NCBI GenBank assembly: GCA_024279685.1
Contig: JAJRRI010000140.1
Coordinates: 1 to 35,135, forward strand
Direction: 5' to 3'
DNA length: 35,135 bases
Origin: Verrucomicrobiota bacterium
GTDB lineage: Bacteria > Verrucomicrobiota > Kiritimatiellia > Kiritimatiellales > Pontiellaceae
The notes under the pieces are model-generated. The model did not search any database and was not told the DNA's origin. It worked only from the letters and a program-made list of their open reading frames with translations. The position numbers and the translations under genes were made by a program. Below, piece after piece: positions 15,440 to 23,111 of this stretch (position 1 is its first letter; every line of letters starts with the position of its first letter).

Positions 15440-15474
15440 CGATTAAGAGCACCGGACAGGTGCCCTAATCGGAA
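15440..15474. repeat. Two-tier inverted repeat downstream of the tRNA
   Basis: Outer arms CGATTA / TAATCG enclose an inner perfect hairpin GCACC-GGACA-GGTGC. The whole is flanked by TTT...AAA that could extend the outer stem with one bulge. Roughly 200 bases between the tRNA terminator and der hold this element and two simpler hairpins (CTGCCG...CGGCAG, and GCCCTCA-TC-TGAGGGC near 15569-15584) but no gene. Confidence 0.5.
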
Positions 15475-15602
15475 ACACGGAAAATGAATGACCATCAACA
15501 AGACCAAATCTAAGCATTTAAACTGCCGCAGCATCACGGCAGGGTTCACTTCCCTTCAGCCCCGCGCTTGCGCCCTCATCTGAGGGCAAGGCAAGCCTAG
15601 GA

Positions 15603-16964
15603 TTACTGCTCCGGGCGGGAGCGGGCGACGAGCTTGATAAACATGGGAGCCCCTTCGAGGCCGAAGGCATCGCGAAGTTGGTTCTTGAGATAGGCCACCC
15701 AATTGGATCGAGAGTTGGAGGGATTATTGACAAACACTTTAATGTAGATCGGCTCGGTGCCGGTCTGAGTGGCGTAGTAGATCTTGAGCCGCTTTCCTTT
15801 GACGATGGGGGGGGCATATCGGGCGCACGCCTGCTGGATCACGCGGTTGAGCACGCCGGTGGTGATTTCAGTGCGGGTCTGAGCCGCGATATAATCGATG
15901 GCCTCGATGCTCCGTTTGATGTTGTAGCCGCTCTTGGCAGAGACAAATATGATCGGGGCGAATCCCATAAAGGGCAGGGTCTCGCGCAGGGCGGGTAGAT
16001 ATTGGGTCTGCGTGATTTCTTGGTCGGCTTCCTCTGCCAGGTCCCATTTATTGACGAGCAGGAGCACGCCTTTTTGGGCTTCGATAATTTTTGCGGCGAC
16101 CTTCTTGTCACGGGTGGTTGGGCCGGTTTCGGCATCGAGCATCATAATGACGACGTCTGAGCGTTCGATGCTTTTATCGGTGCGTAGGTTGCTGAACCAG
16201 TAGACCGCGCTTTTGGAGCGGGTTTCTTTTTGGATGCCGGCCGTATCGATCAATTGGTAGTGGCGAGCCGTTTTGCCTTTTCCGATGGTAAAGGGAATTT
16301 CGATGCTGTCGCGCGTGGTTCCCGGAATATCGGAAACAATCACGCGTTCGTCGCGGAGCAGTCGGTTGATGTAGGATGATTTTCCGGCGTTGGGTCGACC
16401 GACGACGGCGACGCGTAAAGGCGTTTTTTCGGTCGGATTTTCTTCCTGTGGAAGCAGGGCGACCAACTCTTCCATCAACTGACCAATGCCTCGATTATGC
16501 AGGGCAGAGACGGGGATGACCGGGAAGCCGAGGGCATCGAAGTCGTACGAGTTTTCTTCGCGCGCGGAGTTATCGGATTTATTGGCAGCGAGAATGACGG
16601 TGCGGCCACTGCGGTGCAGAATTCGAGCAACCTCTTCGTCGAGCGGAACAACACCGGTGGTGATATCCACAACGAAGATGATGAAGGAGGCGTCGGCAAT
16701 GGCGATTTCTGCTTGGGCTTCGGTTCCGGCAACGATCTGGTCGCCGCTGACTTCTTTGTCGAAGTGGCCGAGTCCGCCGGTATCGATGAGCTCGAAGCGG
16801 TCGCCGTCCCAGTTCGCTTCGCAGGCGACGCGGTCGCGCGTGACACCTTCTTCTTCGTGGACGATCGAAACGCGTCGACGGACGAGTCGGTTAAAGAGGG
16901 CGGACTTGCCAACATTCGGGCGACCGACAATGGCTACGATTCTTTTGCTCTGTGTCTTTTCCAT
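15603..16964 (-). CDS. der: Ribosome assembly GTPase Der (EngA)
   Basis: A 453-residue protein with two tandem GTPase domains and a C-terminal KH-like domain, the diagnostic Der layout. G domain 1: GRPNVGKS (14-21), DTGG, NKSD. G domain 2: GRPNAGKSSYINRLL, DIPGTTRDSIE, DTAG, NKWD. The KH part (from about 355) includes VLNRVIQQACARYAPPIVKGKRLKIYYATQTG, and ends with a short basic tail. Der acts in late 50S subunit assembly in the cytoplasm and is essential in many bacteria. Start at ATG 16964 (MEKTQSKRIVAIVGRPNVG) places the P-loop at the usual distance; the track start is 13 codons early. No Shine-Dalgarno is obvious. Confidence 0.97.
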   Translation of the reverse strand: MEKTQSKRIVAIVGRPNVGKSALFNRLVRRRVSIVHEEEGVTRDRVACEANWDGDRFELIDTGGLGHFDKEVSGDQIVAGTEAQAEIAIADASFIIFVVDITTGVVPLDEEVARILHRSGRTVILAANKSDNSAREENSYDFDALGFPVIPVSALHNRGIGQLMEELVALLPQEENPTEKTPLRVAVVGRPNAGKSSYINRLLRDERVIVSDIPGTTRDSIEIPFTIGKGKTARHYQLIDTAGIQKETRSKSAVYWFSNLRTDKSIERSDVVIMMLDAETGPTTRDKKVAAKIIEAQKGVLLLVNKWDLAEEADQEITQTQYLPALRETLPFMGFAPIIFVSAKSGYNIKRSIEAIDYIAAQTRTEITTGVLNRVIQQACARYAPPIVKGKRLKIYYATQTGTEPIYIKVFVNNPSNSRSNWVAYLKNQLRDAFGLEGAPMFIKLVARSRPEQ

Positions 16965-17024
16965 AGTGCGGACGGTGATACACGAAAGGACCTGCCTGCG
17001 CAAAGGGAAAGGGTGAAAATATGG

Positions 17025-17489
17025 CTATGAAAGACTGTTTCGCTCGAAGATCGCTTTGGCGGTGCCGTTTCCGACGAGGTAGAGCAAGATCATGGTAATC
17101 AGGATTGCGAGGAGCTGGACGGAAATAATATTAGCGATACCGATTAGGAAATAGAAGACGGTTGCCAGTTTATAGGCCCAAAAGGTATAGCGACTCAATC
17201 CATAGGCGAGTGCGAGGTTGATGGCTGAGAGCACGACAATGATCGCAGGGGAAAAGATGAACTCCCCATTTTCGACTGCGGCGGGATTATGGATGAGCAG
17301 GACATAGCGACTGAGAACGAAACCGATGAGATGTAGCATCGCTACTCCGCGGATGTTCCGAGCGGAGCGGCGCACCTTTTTCTCATCGGGCGATAGTTCA
17401 CGGCCTTTTTTATCCTGATCGATCTTGCAGATGGGGCAACAGCCCGTTTGAGATTCTGCTTTCGTTAAGCAGCTTCGGCATCGTTTCAT
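17025..17489 (-). CDS. Zinc-ribbon membrane protein, unknown function
   Basis: A 154-residue protein. The N-terminus has a short zinc ribbon, CRSCLTKAESQTGCCPIC, with paired CxxC knuckles, followed by a charged linker (KKGRELSPDEKKVRRSAR). Three to four transmembrane helices follow (VAMLHLIGFVLSRYVLLI, SPAIIVVLSAINLALAYGL, FWAYKLATVFYFLIGIANIISVQLLAILITMILLYLV). The arrangement is common in uncharacterised bacterial membrane proteins. It lies 60 bases upstream of der on the same strand and may share its transcript. Start ATG 17489 brings in the complete ribbon. Confidence 0.7.
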   Translation of the reverse strand: MKRCRSCLTKAESQTGCCPICKIDQDKKGRELSPDEKKVRRSARNIRGVAMLHLIGFVLSRYVLLIHNPAAVENGEFIFSPAIIVVLSAINLALAYGLSRYTFWAYKLATVFYFLIGIANIISVQLLAILITMILLYLVGNGTAKAIFERNSLS

Positions 17490-17578
17490 GGCGTTATTGA
17501 GCGTGGGGTTAAAAAGTGAATGGGCCGCCAGAAAAAAGGGGGGCGGTGACTCATTTTCGGGGTGTTGCTAAGGGGCGG

Positions 17579-18076
17579 TTAAAGGGCGGCTAGTGCGGCC
17601 TCATAATTGGGTTCCTGTGTGATTTCAGGAACCTGTTCGGTATAGGTCACGACGCCGGATTCGTTGATTACGACCACGGCACGCGAGAGTAGTCCGGCCA
17701 GCGGGCCGTCGATAATGACGACACCGTAGTCGGTTCCAAATTCTGGATTGCGGAAGGTGGAGACGGGGATAACATTTTCGAGGTTTTCGGCCCCGCAGAA
17801 GCGACTTAGAGCGAAGGGCAAGTCGGCGGAGATGCAAACGACCACGGTGTTCTCTAGTGCAGCGGCTTCTTGATTAAATCGGTGGGTGGACGTGGCGCAT
17901 ACACCTGTGTCGATGCTCGGGAAAATATTAAGGATGATCTTTTTTCCCGCGAGGCCGGTCAGCGTATATTCCGATAGGTCGGTCTTGACTGCACTGAAGG
18001 CAGGAGCCGCCGAACCGGTGGATGGAAGGTTGCCGAGGGTTGAAATGGGATTTCCTTTTAGGGTGATTGATGCCAT
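17579..18076 (-). CDS. tpx: Thiol peroxidase Tpx
   Basis: A 165-residue atypical 2-Cys peroxiredoxin. The peroxidatic Cys60 lies in SIDTGVCATSTHRFNQEAA and the resolving Cys94 in LPFALSRFCGAENLENV, the exact spacing of E. coli Tpx (61/95). The N-terminus MASITLKGNPISTLGNLP and the VVVINESGVVTYTEQVPEITQEPNYEAALAAL end are typical. It reduces hydrogen and organic peroxides using thioredoxin. ATG 18076 gives the standard N-terminus; the track start is 22 codons early. A dyad AAGTACA-N10-TGTACTT lies 59-82 bases upstream of the start, a likely operator. Confidence 0.96.
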   Translation of the reverse strand: MASITLKGNPISTLGNLPSTGSAAPAFSAVKTDLSEYTLTGLAGKKIILNIFPSIDTGVCATSTHRFNQEAAALENTVVVCISADLPFALSRFCGAENLENVIPVSTFRNPEFGTDYGVVIIDGPLAGLLSRAVVVINESGVVTYTEQVPEITQEPNYEAALAAL

Positions 18077-18134
18077 ATGATTTCTCTCTCGGTTTATGTG
18101 AGAGCGCAAGCTACGGCGTTGTGGGTGAATTATC

Positions 18135-18158
18135 AAGTACAATGCAAATTCTGTACTT
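18135..18158. promoter_or_regulatory. Dyad AAGTACA-N10-TGTACTT upstream of tpx
   Basis: A perfect 7-bp inverted repeat with a 10-base spacer in the divergent tpx / lipoprotein intergenic region. On the - strand a -10-like GATAAT follows directly, so the dyad covers the -35 region of a candidate tpx promoter. The form is that of a dimeric regulator site; it does not match the OxyR or PerR consensus I know. Confidence 0.45.
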
Positions 18159-18296
18159 CCCTTACTAAAGGAACGGGGTTCGTGGTCGGCATCGGTCGTC
18201 GTTCTTCCCCGTGTAATCTACTGCAAAGATTTGACGGACAGAAGGCTTGGCCATAGCGTGTCCACACGAATATAAATTGCTCTTAAGGAGACCTCT

Positions 18297-18866
18297 ATGA
18301 AACAGATCTATATGACTACTTTACTCGGAACCCTCTTATTAGCGGCGGGCTGTACAACATCGTCTCAAGTGCAGGAATTGATCGATACCTCCTATAAAGA
18401 TTCACTTGCAAAAAGTGCGGAGCACGATTCTTCGATCGATGTTCTCAAGAAATCGTCCATGACCACTTTGCAGCAGAATGAAGAACAAGCCGCCTCTTTA
18501 GTATCCTTGCAAAAACAAGTGGACGAGGCCATGGCCAAGCTGAAAACCATGCAAGGGAATACAGAAGCGGCGAAAGTAATGAGTGCCGCGAATACAGTGC
18601 AGGTGGCCGAATTGGACGAATCTATTCAGGTCAATAAGGTAACCATTACCGAAACCGGGGAAAAGATGGCCTCCATCGATACGCTTTTTGAGGGTGTTAT
18701 GATTGGGCATTATGAGAAGATCGCCGAGAGCGCGAAGAATGCGATTTCCGCTTTGCAGGCCGATGATGTGTCCGCCACCAACGAGGGGCCCGCTGGGTTG
18801 GCTGAGCCGATCGAAATTGTTGCGCCGGATACTTCTGCTCCAACGAATGCAGCACCCAACGAGTAG
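18297..18866 (+). CDS. Helical lipoprotein, unknown function
   Basis: A 189-residue protein with lipoprotein signal MKQIYMTTLLGTLLLAAGC (Cys19). The mature region is mainly alpha-helical (SSQVQELIDTSYKDSLAKSAEHD, ASLVSLQKQVDEAMAKLKTM, EKIAESAKNAISAL) with weak heptads, ending in an Ala/Pro/Thr-rich low-complexity tail. Similar in plan to the lipoprotein at 14570 but without obvious residue-by-residue similarity. Ribosome site TTAAGGAG precedes ATG by eight bases. hisB begins seven bases after its stop, so the two are probably co-transcribed despite having no obvious functional link. Confidence 0.75.
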   Translation: MKQIYMTTLLGTLLLAAGCTTSSQVQELIDTSYKDSLAKSAEHDSSIDVLKKSSMTTLQQNEEQAASLVSLQKQVDEAMAKLKTMQGNTEAAKVMSAANTVQVAELDESIQVNKVTITETGEKMASIDTLFEGVMIGHYEKIAESAKNAISALQADDVSATNEGPAGLAEPIEIVAPDTSAPTNAAPNE

Positions 18867-18873
18867 CGGCGGT

Positions 18874-19482
18874 ATGGAACAGCAGCGCATCTCCCATATT
18901 GAACGTAAGACCAAGGAAACGCAGATTGACTTGACGTTGAATCTCGACGGCCAAGCCAACTATGAAATTTCGACGGGAGTTCCCTTTTTCAACCACATGC
19001 TCGATCTACTTGCCAAGCATGCGTTATTTGATCTTACCATCAAAGCGTCTGGCGACATCGATGTCGACTATCACCATCTGGTCGAGGATGTCGGGATCGT
19101 ACTGGGTGAGGCTTTCAACAAGGCGCTCGGAGACCGCAAAGGCATCAACCGCTACGGGTTTTGGGTGCTACCGATGGATGAGGCACAGGCGCAGGCGGAT
19201 GTCTGCCTTGATCTCGGAGGCCGGCCTTCTTTCGTCTATACGATGGAGCACGACCAAAAATATATCCGCGACTTCGATGGCATCATCATCAAGCACTTTT
19301 GGCGTTCGTTTTGCGACTCCGCCAAGATGAACCTGCACATTGAACTTAAATTTGGTGAAGACCTGCACCACTGCATCGAAGCCATCTTCAAGGCCACCGC
19401 CCGCGCCCTGCGCATGGCGTGCGCCGCCGACCCTCGGGCACTCGACCTGATCCCGTCGAGCAAAGGCCAGATCGGCGTATAA
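18874..19482 (+). CDS. hisB: Imidazoleglycerol-phosphate dehydratase HisB
   Basis: A 202-residue enzyme that converts imidazoleglycerol phosphate to imidazoleacetol phosphate in histidine synthesis. The Mn-binding His/Glu motifs are all present: GVPFFNHMLDLLAKH, VDYHHLVEDVGIVLGEAF, GRPSF, HFWRSFCDSAKMNLHIE, GEDLHHCIEAIFKATARALR. Length equals the monofunctional bacterial type with no phosphatase domain. ATG 18874 (MEQQRISHIERKTKET) is chosen over the track start, which runs back inside the preceding gene in another frame. No other his genes are adjacent, so the pathway is dispersed in this genome. Translation probably couples to the lipoprotein gene ending seven bases upstream. Confidence 0.96.
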   Translation: MEQQRISHIERKTKETQIDLTLNLDGQANYEISTGVPFFNHMLDLLAKHALFDLTIKASGDIDVDYHHLVEDVGIVLGEAFNKALGDRKGINRYGFWVLPMDEAQAQADVCLDLGGRPSFVYTMEHDQKYIRDFDGIIIKHFWRSFCDSAKMNLHIELKFGEDLHHCIEAIFKATARALRMACAADPRALDLIPSSKGQIGV

Positions 19483-19679
19483 ACGGCCATGGAATTTTAT
19501 TTCCAAACGTAGGACCTCGGACGTCTCGATTGCGGCGTTGAATTGGATTCAGGCCTGTATGATGGGTGCTAAATACCATCCTCTCGGAAAGTTTGTCCGG
19601 CTGCTTAAAAAAGAATGAGTACGATAGCGAGGTATCAACCCGCCAAATGAGAGAGGGTGGTAAACTGTAAATTAAAGTG

Positions 19680-19788
19680 AAGGGGTATGCAGTTAACTCA
19701 ACCGACCGCAATATATAGGGGTGGCCGATGAAGAATTAGCACCCTAAGACAACATGTGGTAGATGGTTGAACAAAGTGCATACCCCTT
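19680..19788. repeat. Long-range inverted repeat in the hisB - DUF378 gap
   Basis: AAGGGGTATGCA (19680-19691) and TGCATACCCCTT (19778-19788, one base longer with the next T) are complementary, and TCAAC (19698-19702) pairs with GTTGA (19766-19770). Inside, TAGGGGTGG and GCACCCTA can pair with one bulge. The roughly 110-base fold fills the middle of a 370-base gap that has no gene I can support. It may be an mRNA leader structure, a small RNA or a decayed mobile-element end. Confidence 0.5.
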
Positions 19789-19853
19789 TTAAAGTGTTCC
19801 TTAATTTTGAATCGGTACGTAGTGTTTCATGAAAAACAAAGAGGAGAGGGATG

Positions 19854-20087
19854 ATGGATAAGCAAAAAGTATTAGGCATTGTTAATATGGTGGCCCCCAT
19901 TTTAGTTTCAGTAGGCGCGATTAACTGGGGACTGATCGGACTATTTGAATACAACTTTATTGAGGAGGTCTTCTCCGATGGAGGCTCTGCACTCCATACA
20001 TCGACCCTGGCAAAAATTATATATATCCTGATCGGTGCTTCCGCAATTTACACCCTAGGCTTGATTCCGAGGCTGATGAAGAAGTAG
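19854..20087 (+). CDS. DUF378 small membrane protein
   Basis: A 77-residue inner-membrane protein with two helices (GIVNMVAPILVSVGAINWGLIGLF and TLAKIIYILIGASAIYTLGLIPRLM). The sequence GAINWGLIGLFEYNFIEEVF is the DUF378 hallmark. Function unknown. ATG 19854 is preferred to 19851 because GAGGAG is then seven bases upstream. A strong terminator follows, so it is probably monocistronic, with the long structured region upstream as leader. Confidence 0.85.
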   Translation: MDKQKVLGIVNMVAPILVSVGAINWGLIGLFEYNFIEEVFSDGGSALHTSTLAKIIYILIGASAIYTLGLIPRLMKK

Positions 20088-20111
20088 CCAATACTCTTGA
20101 AATCCAGTATG

Positions 20112-20138
20112 ACGCCGCCCCTTTCAGGCGGCGTTTTT
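20112..20138 (+). terminator. Rho-independent terminator
   Basis: Perfect 8-bp stem ACGCCGCC / GGCGGCGT, 7-base loop and TTTTT, 25 bases after the DUF378 gene. Confidence 0.92.
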
Positions 20139-20277
20139 GATGCCGAGATGAGGCCTTTTAATTTGCAGTCTGCCTTCTGGCTGAGGTTCGTTTTATGAAG
20201 CTCAAAAATGAGGCACTGAACTTGCTACAATTGGAGCGCATAGTTTTGTGTGAATGTAGAGATGGAGGAAGAATACA

Positions 20278-20847
20278 ATGATTCCCGATTGGCTTAGTTT
20301 AATTGATGTGGCATTCGTTACGGCGGCTTTTCTATTTGCCATGGGCGGGTTCCGGCAGGGATTTGCGGGGCAGGTTGCGCACGTCATCACCTTTTTGGTG
20401 TTGGGAGTGGCTCTGTTCTTTGCCTACCCCGCTCTTTTCAGTTATTTCGGGCGGGTGTTCCGAAACTTATCTGAAACCTATATGATGTGGCTTATTTTAG
20501 CGGGGCTATTTGTTCTGGCGGTTGTTTTTTATACCCTCTTGAACAAGCTGCTCGCAAATGTGCTCAAGACGCAAATTGCGGATCGAGCGGATCGGGCTTA
20601 TGGATTTACCTTAGGGTTTATCCGTGGCGTGTTCGTCGCTTTGTTTGCGATGACTTTTCTTGTGATTTTGGGGCCGGTCAAGTTTTACGACAGCTTTCGT
20701 GTAAAATCGCAGGTGGGTAAGGTGGTTTGCTATGAAATGGTTCCACGCATTCAGCCTCACCTAACGCGAGGGGTGCTGGAAGAGCGCGTTAACAAACTGC
20801 GCGAGGCTCTGATTTATCAGGAAGAGGCTGGTGCGCTGGAATTCTGA
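20278..20847 (+). CDS. CvpA family membrane protein
   Basis: A 189-residue inner-membrane protein with four transmembrane helices of the CvpA/colicin V production family: LSLIDVAFVTAAFLFAMGGFRQGFAGQVAHVITFLVLGVALFFAYP is the typical first half (the G-x-R-x-G-F element is GGFRQGF). Then come MMWLILAGLFVLAVVFYTLLNKL and RADRAYGFTLGFIRGVFVALFAMTFLVIL (usual D-R-x-x-G-x-x-x-G-x-x-R-G). Ribosome site GGAGGA precedes ATG. Family roles are linked to envelope stress and cell-envelope integrity; no specific role can be read here. Confidence 0.87.
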   Translation: MIPDWLSLIDVAFVTAAFLFAMGGFRQGFAGQVAHVITFLVLGVALFFAYPALFSYFGRVFRNLSETYMMWLILAGLFVLAVVFYTLLNKLLANVLKTQIADRADRAYGFTLGFIRGVFVALFAMTFLVILGPVKFYDSFRVKSQVGKVVCYEMVPRIQPHLTRGVLEERVNKLREALIYQEEAGALEF

Positions 20848-20864
20848 TCGAAAATCGGAGGTGT

Positions 20865-20895
20865 GACCGCCTCAACCTTCGGCGCGGTCTTTTTT
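20865..20895 (+). terminator. Terminator of cvpA overlapping the end of the convergent gene
   Basis: GACCGC / GCGGTC stem with a 13-base loop followed by T6, 18 bases after the cvpA stop. It extends into the last codons of the - strand gene at 20872. Confidence 0.7.
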
Positions 20896-21162
20896 CGCGA
20901 GCATCCTTAGAAAAAACAGCTGCGTGTCATACTTGGTCATGACGACGAGCGAGAGGGTGGCGAGGAAGAGGGAGAGAATACTTAGGAGGGGGAGTCCGGC
21001 AAGCCCAGTTGCAAAGACACAGAAAAATCCCACAAGGAATAGAACTAGATAGACGTTCCTCCGCAACCGCGCGGCGCGGATGAGCTTGTTGCGGAGTGTT
21101 ACATCGAAGGCGTCGTGTAGAAATTGATCCGTATTTAATTCTCCAAACTCTCGTAGGTTCAT
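20872..21162 (-). CDS. Small membrane protein, unknown function
   Basis: A 96-residue protein. A charged N-terminus (LREFGELNTDQFLHDAFDVTLRNKLIRAARLRR) leads into two closely spaced membrane helices (VYLVLFLVGFFCVFATGLAGL and LLSILSLFLATLSLVVMT) and a short charged end. AGGAG lies seven bases before ATG 21162, which supports a real gene. No family recognised. Convergent with cvpA and divergent from dnaG. Confidence 0.65.
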   Translation of the reverse strand: MNLREFGELNTDQFLHDAFDVTLRNKLIRAARLRRNVYLVLFLVGFFCVFATGLAGLPLLSILSLFLATLSLVVMTKYDTQLFFLRMLAKKDRAEG

Positions 21163-21287
21163 GTGAGCTCCTGTTCACTTTTTCTAGACCAAGGTTAAAG
21201 ACTGTGTGCAGGAAAGCAACCCCGCGCCATGAAATTTTGAGCGGGAAATGTTGAGGGAGGGGGAGTCGATGGGGTATTCCTTTTTGC

Positions 21288-23111
21288 ATGGCCATGATCC
21301 CGAAAGATACCATCGAAGAAATCCGCGCCCGCTGCAATGTGGTGGAGGTGGTCGGAGCCTATCTGCCTCAATTGCGCCGCCGGGGATCAACGTTCAAATG
21401 TAACTGCCCGTTCCATCAAGAAAAAACGCCGTCGTTCACCGTGAACGAAACCCGTCAAATATTCCATTGCTTCGGCTGCGGCGCGGGGGGCGATGTTTTT
21501 CGCTTTGTCATGGAATACGAAAAGGTCGATTTTGTGACGGCCGTTAAAATTCTAGCTGAGCGCGCCCGCGTTGAGATCATTTATGAAGGCGGCCAACCGG
21601 AAAGAAGTGGCGATAAAGATGCGCTCTATAAGATCCATCGCGAAGCCGCGGCATTCTATCATCGACTGCTCGTCGAAGGCACCGAGGGAGCCGAGGCGCG
21701 CCGCTACCTCGAAGAGCGCGACCTGCCCATGGATTTGCTCAAAGAATTTCAGGTCGGCTTCGCACCCAATGAATGGGACGGCCTCATGAAGCGTGCGCTG
21801 AAAAAAGGGTATACCGCCGAGCAGCTCGAAGCCGCAGGCCTCGTGGTTCCTTCTGAGCGGAGCGGGAAGAAAAGTCACTATGACCGCTTTCGCAACCGCG
21901 TCATGTTCCCGATCTGCGACCCGATGGGACGGGTGATCGGGTTTAGTGGCCGCATTATGAACCAAGCGGAAAAAGGGGCAAAATATGTGAATAGCCCTGA
22001 AACGCTCCTTTTTCGTAAAAATCAAGTGCTGTTCGCCTTTGATAAAGCCCGCAAACCGATTGTCGAGTCCCGCCAAGCCATCGTGGTGGAAGGGCAGATC
22101 GATGCCATCCGCTGTCATCAGGCCGGATTGAGCAATGTGGTCGCCTCGCAAGGTACGGCGCTCACCGAAAACCACGCCCGGCTCATCAAGCGCTACGCCG
22201 ACGAAGTCGTCCTCGTCCTCGATGCCGATGCCGCTGGTATCAAAGCCGCGCTCGCCTCGTCCGAACTCTTCATTGCCGCCGAGCTCAGCGTTCGCGTCGT
22301 CACTCTCCCCGAAAAAGAGGACCCCGACTCGCTCATCAAAAACAGGGGTTCCGAGGCCTTAACCCTCTTGGTGAAGGAAGCCCCTGCCGCCCTCGATTTT
22401 TTGATCGACTGTCTGGGTCGGCAGGAAGATCTGAGCACCGAGGCCGGACGTATGCGTATCGTTAAGGCCGTACTTAACCTCATCCGCCATTGTCCTTCGG
22501 CCGCGCGCCGCGATCCAATGATCCACCGAGCGGCTGATCTATTGCATATCTCTCCACAAGCGCTCGGCCAGGACCTGCTCCGTGAGCAGCGCAATCAACG
22601 GCCTGCACCGCGCCGTATCGAAGAGGACTCTACCGCACCTACACCCGCCAAGGTTTATCCCAAGGAGGAGGTGAGTCTGCTTGAGCTGCTCGTTCACCAT
22701 TACCCCGACGTCCAGCCGCTCGTTCGCGACTACTTGCCTGCCCGCTACCTTTCCGATCCCATCTGTCGTGAACTGGTTGAGCTACTGATGGTGGATCTTC
22801 CTGAGGCCCTGACCGAGGGGTTTCAGGATTTTGACGAGGCCTCGCAAAAGGTGATCAGTCGAGTTCAGGTGGAGGAATCGCGCACGATCGATGCCGAAAC
22901 CGAGCCGGTTGAGTTGGCGCAGCACTATGTCGTCTTGTTTTGGAAACGCCAGCTTGAGCACGAACAGGGCGCTCTATCGCAACGAACTGATCTTTCCAAC
23001 GAAGAGCGCTTCAGGGAAAATACCCGAGTTCGGCACGATCTCCATGCGCTCTCTAATGGGTGGGAGAGTGCCCTTCCCATGCTCGAAGCCCGATTGAATG
23101 CCGAACCTTGA
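21288..23111 (+). CDS. dnaG: DNA primase DnaG
   Basis: A 607-residue replication primase. N-terminal CHC2 zinc-binding domain (FKCNCPFHQEKTPSFTVNETRQIFHCFGCGAGGDVFRF, residues about 38-75), catalytic core with LKEFQVGFAPNEWDGL and RVIGFSGR, then TOPRIM with VVEGQIDAI (Glu/Asp) and VLVLDADAAGIKAAL (DxD). The C-terminal roughly 150 residues form the helicase-interaction domain. TOPRIM reads VVEGQID where VVEGYMD is usual, a conservative change that keeps the catalytic acids. ATG 21288 or 21294 could be the start; no close Shine-Dalgarno. rpoD is not in the usual downstream position; a long non-coding region follows instead. Confidence 0.97.
   Translation: MAMIPKDTIEEIRARCNVVEVVGAYLPQLRRRGSTFKCNCPFHQEKTPSFTVNETRQIFHCFGCGAGGDVFRFVMEYEKVDFVTAVKILAERARVEIIYEGGQPERSGDKDALYKIHREAAAFYHRLLVEGTEGAEARRYLEERDLPMDLLKEFQVGFAPNEWDGLMKRALKKGYTAEQLEAAGLVVPSERSGKKSHYDRFRNRVMFPICDPMGRVIGFSGRIMNQAEKGAKYVNSPETLLFRKNQVLFAFDKARKPIVESRQAIVVEGQIDAIRCHQAGLSNVVASQGTALTENHARLIKRYADEVVLVLDADAAGIKAALASSELFIAAELSVRVVTLPEKEDPDSLIKNRGSEALTLLVKEAPAALDFLIDCLGRQEDLSTEAGRMRIVKAVLNLIRHCPSAARRDPMIHRAADLLHISPQALGQDLLREQRNQRPAPRRIEEDSTAPTPAKVYPKEEVSLLELLVHHYPDVQPLVRDYLPARYLSDPICRELVELLMVDLPEALTEGFQDFDEASQKVISRVQVEESRTIDAETEPVELAQHYVVLFWKRQLEHEQGALSQRTDLSNEERFRENTRVRHDLHALSNGWESALPMLEARLNAEP

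Noticed and set aside
21552-22175. 207-residue - strand ORF inside dnaG, and similar long antisense ORFs in the transporter, der and aldose dehydrogenase genes
   Set aside because: They are frame shadows of strong + or - strand genes of biased codon use, with no ribosome sites or recognisable domains.
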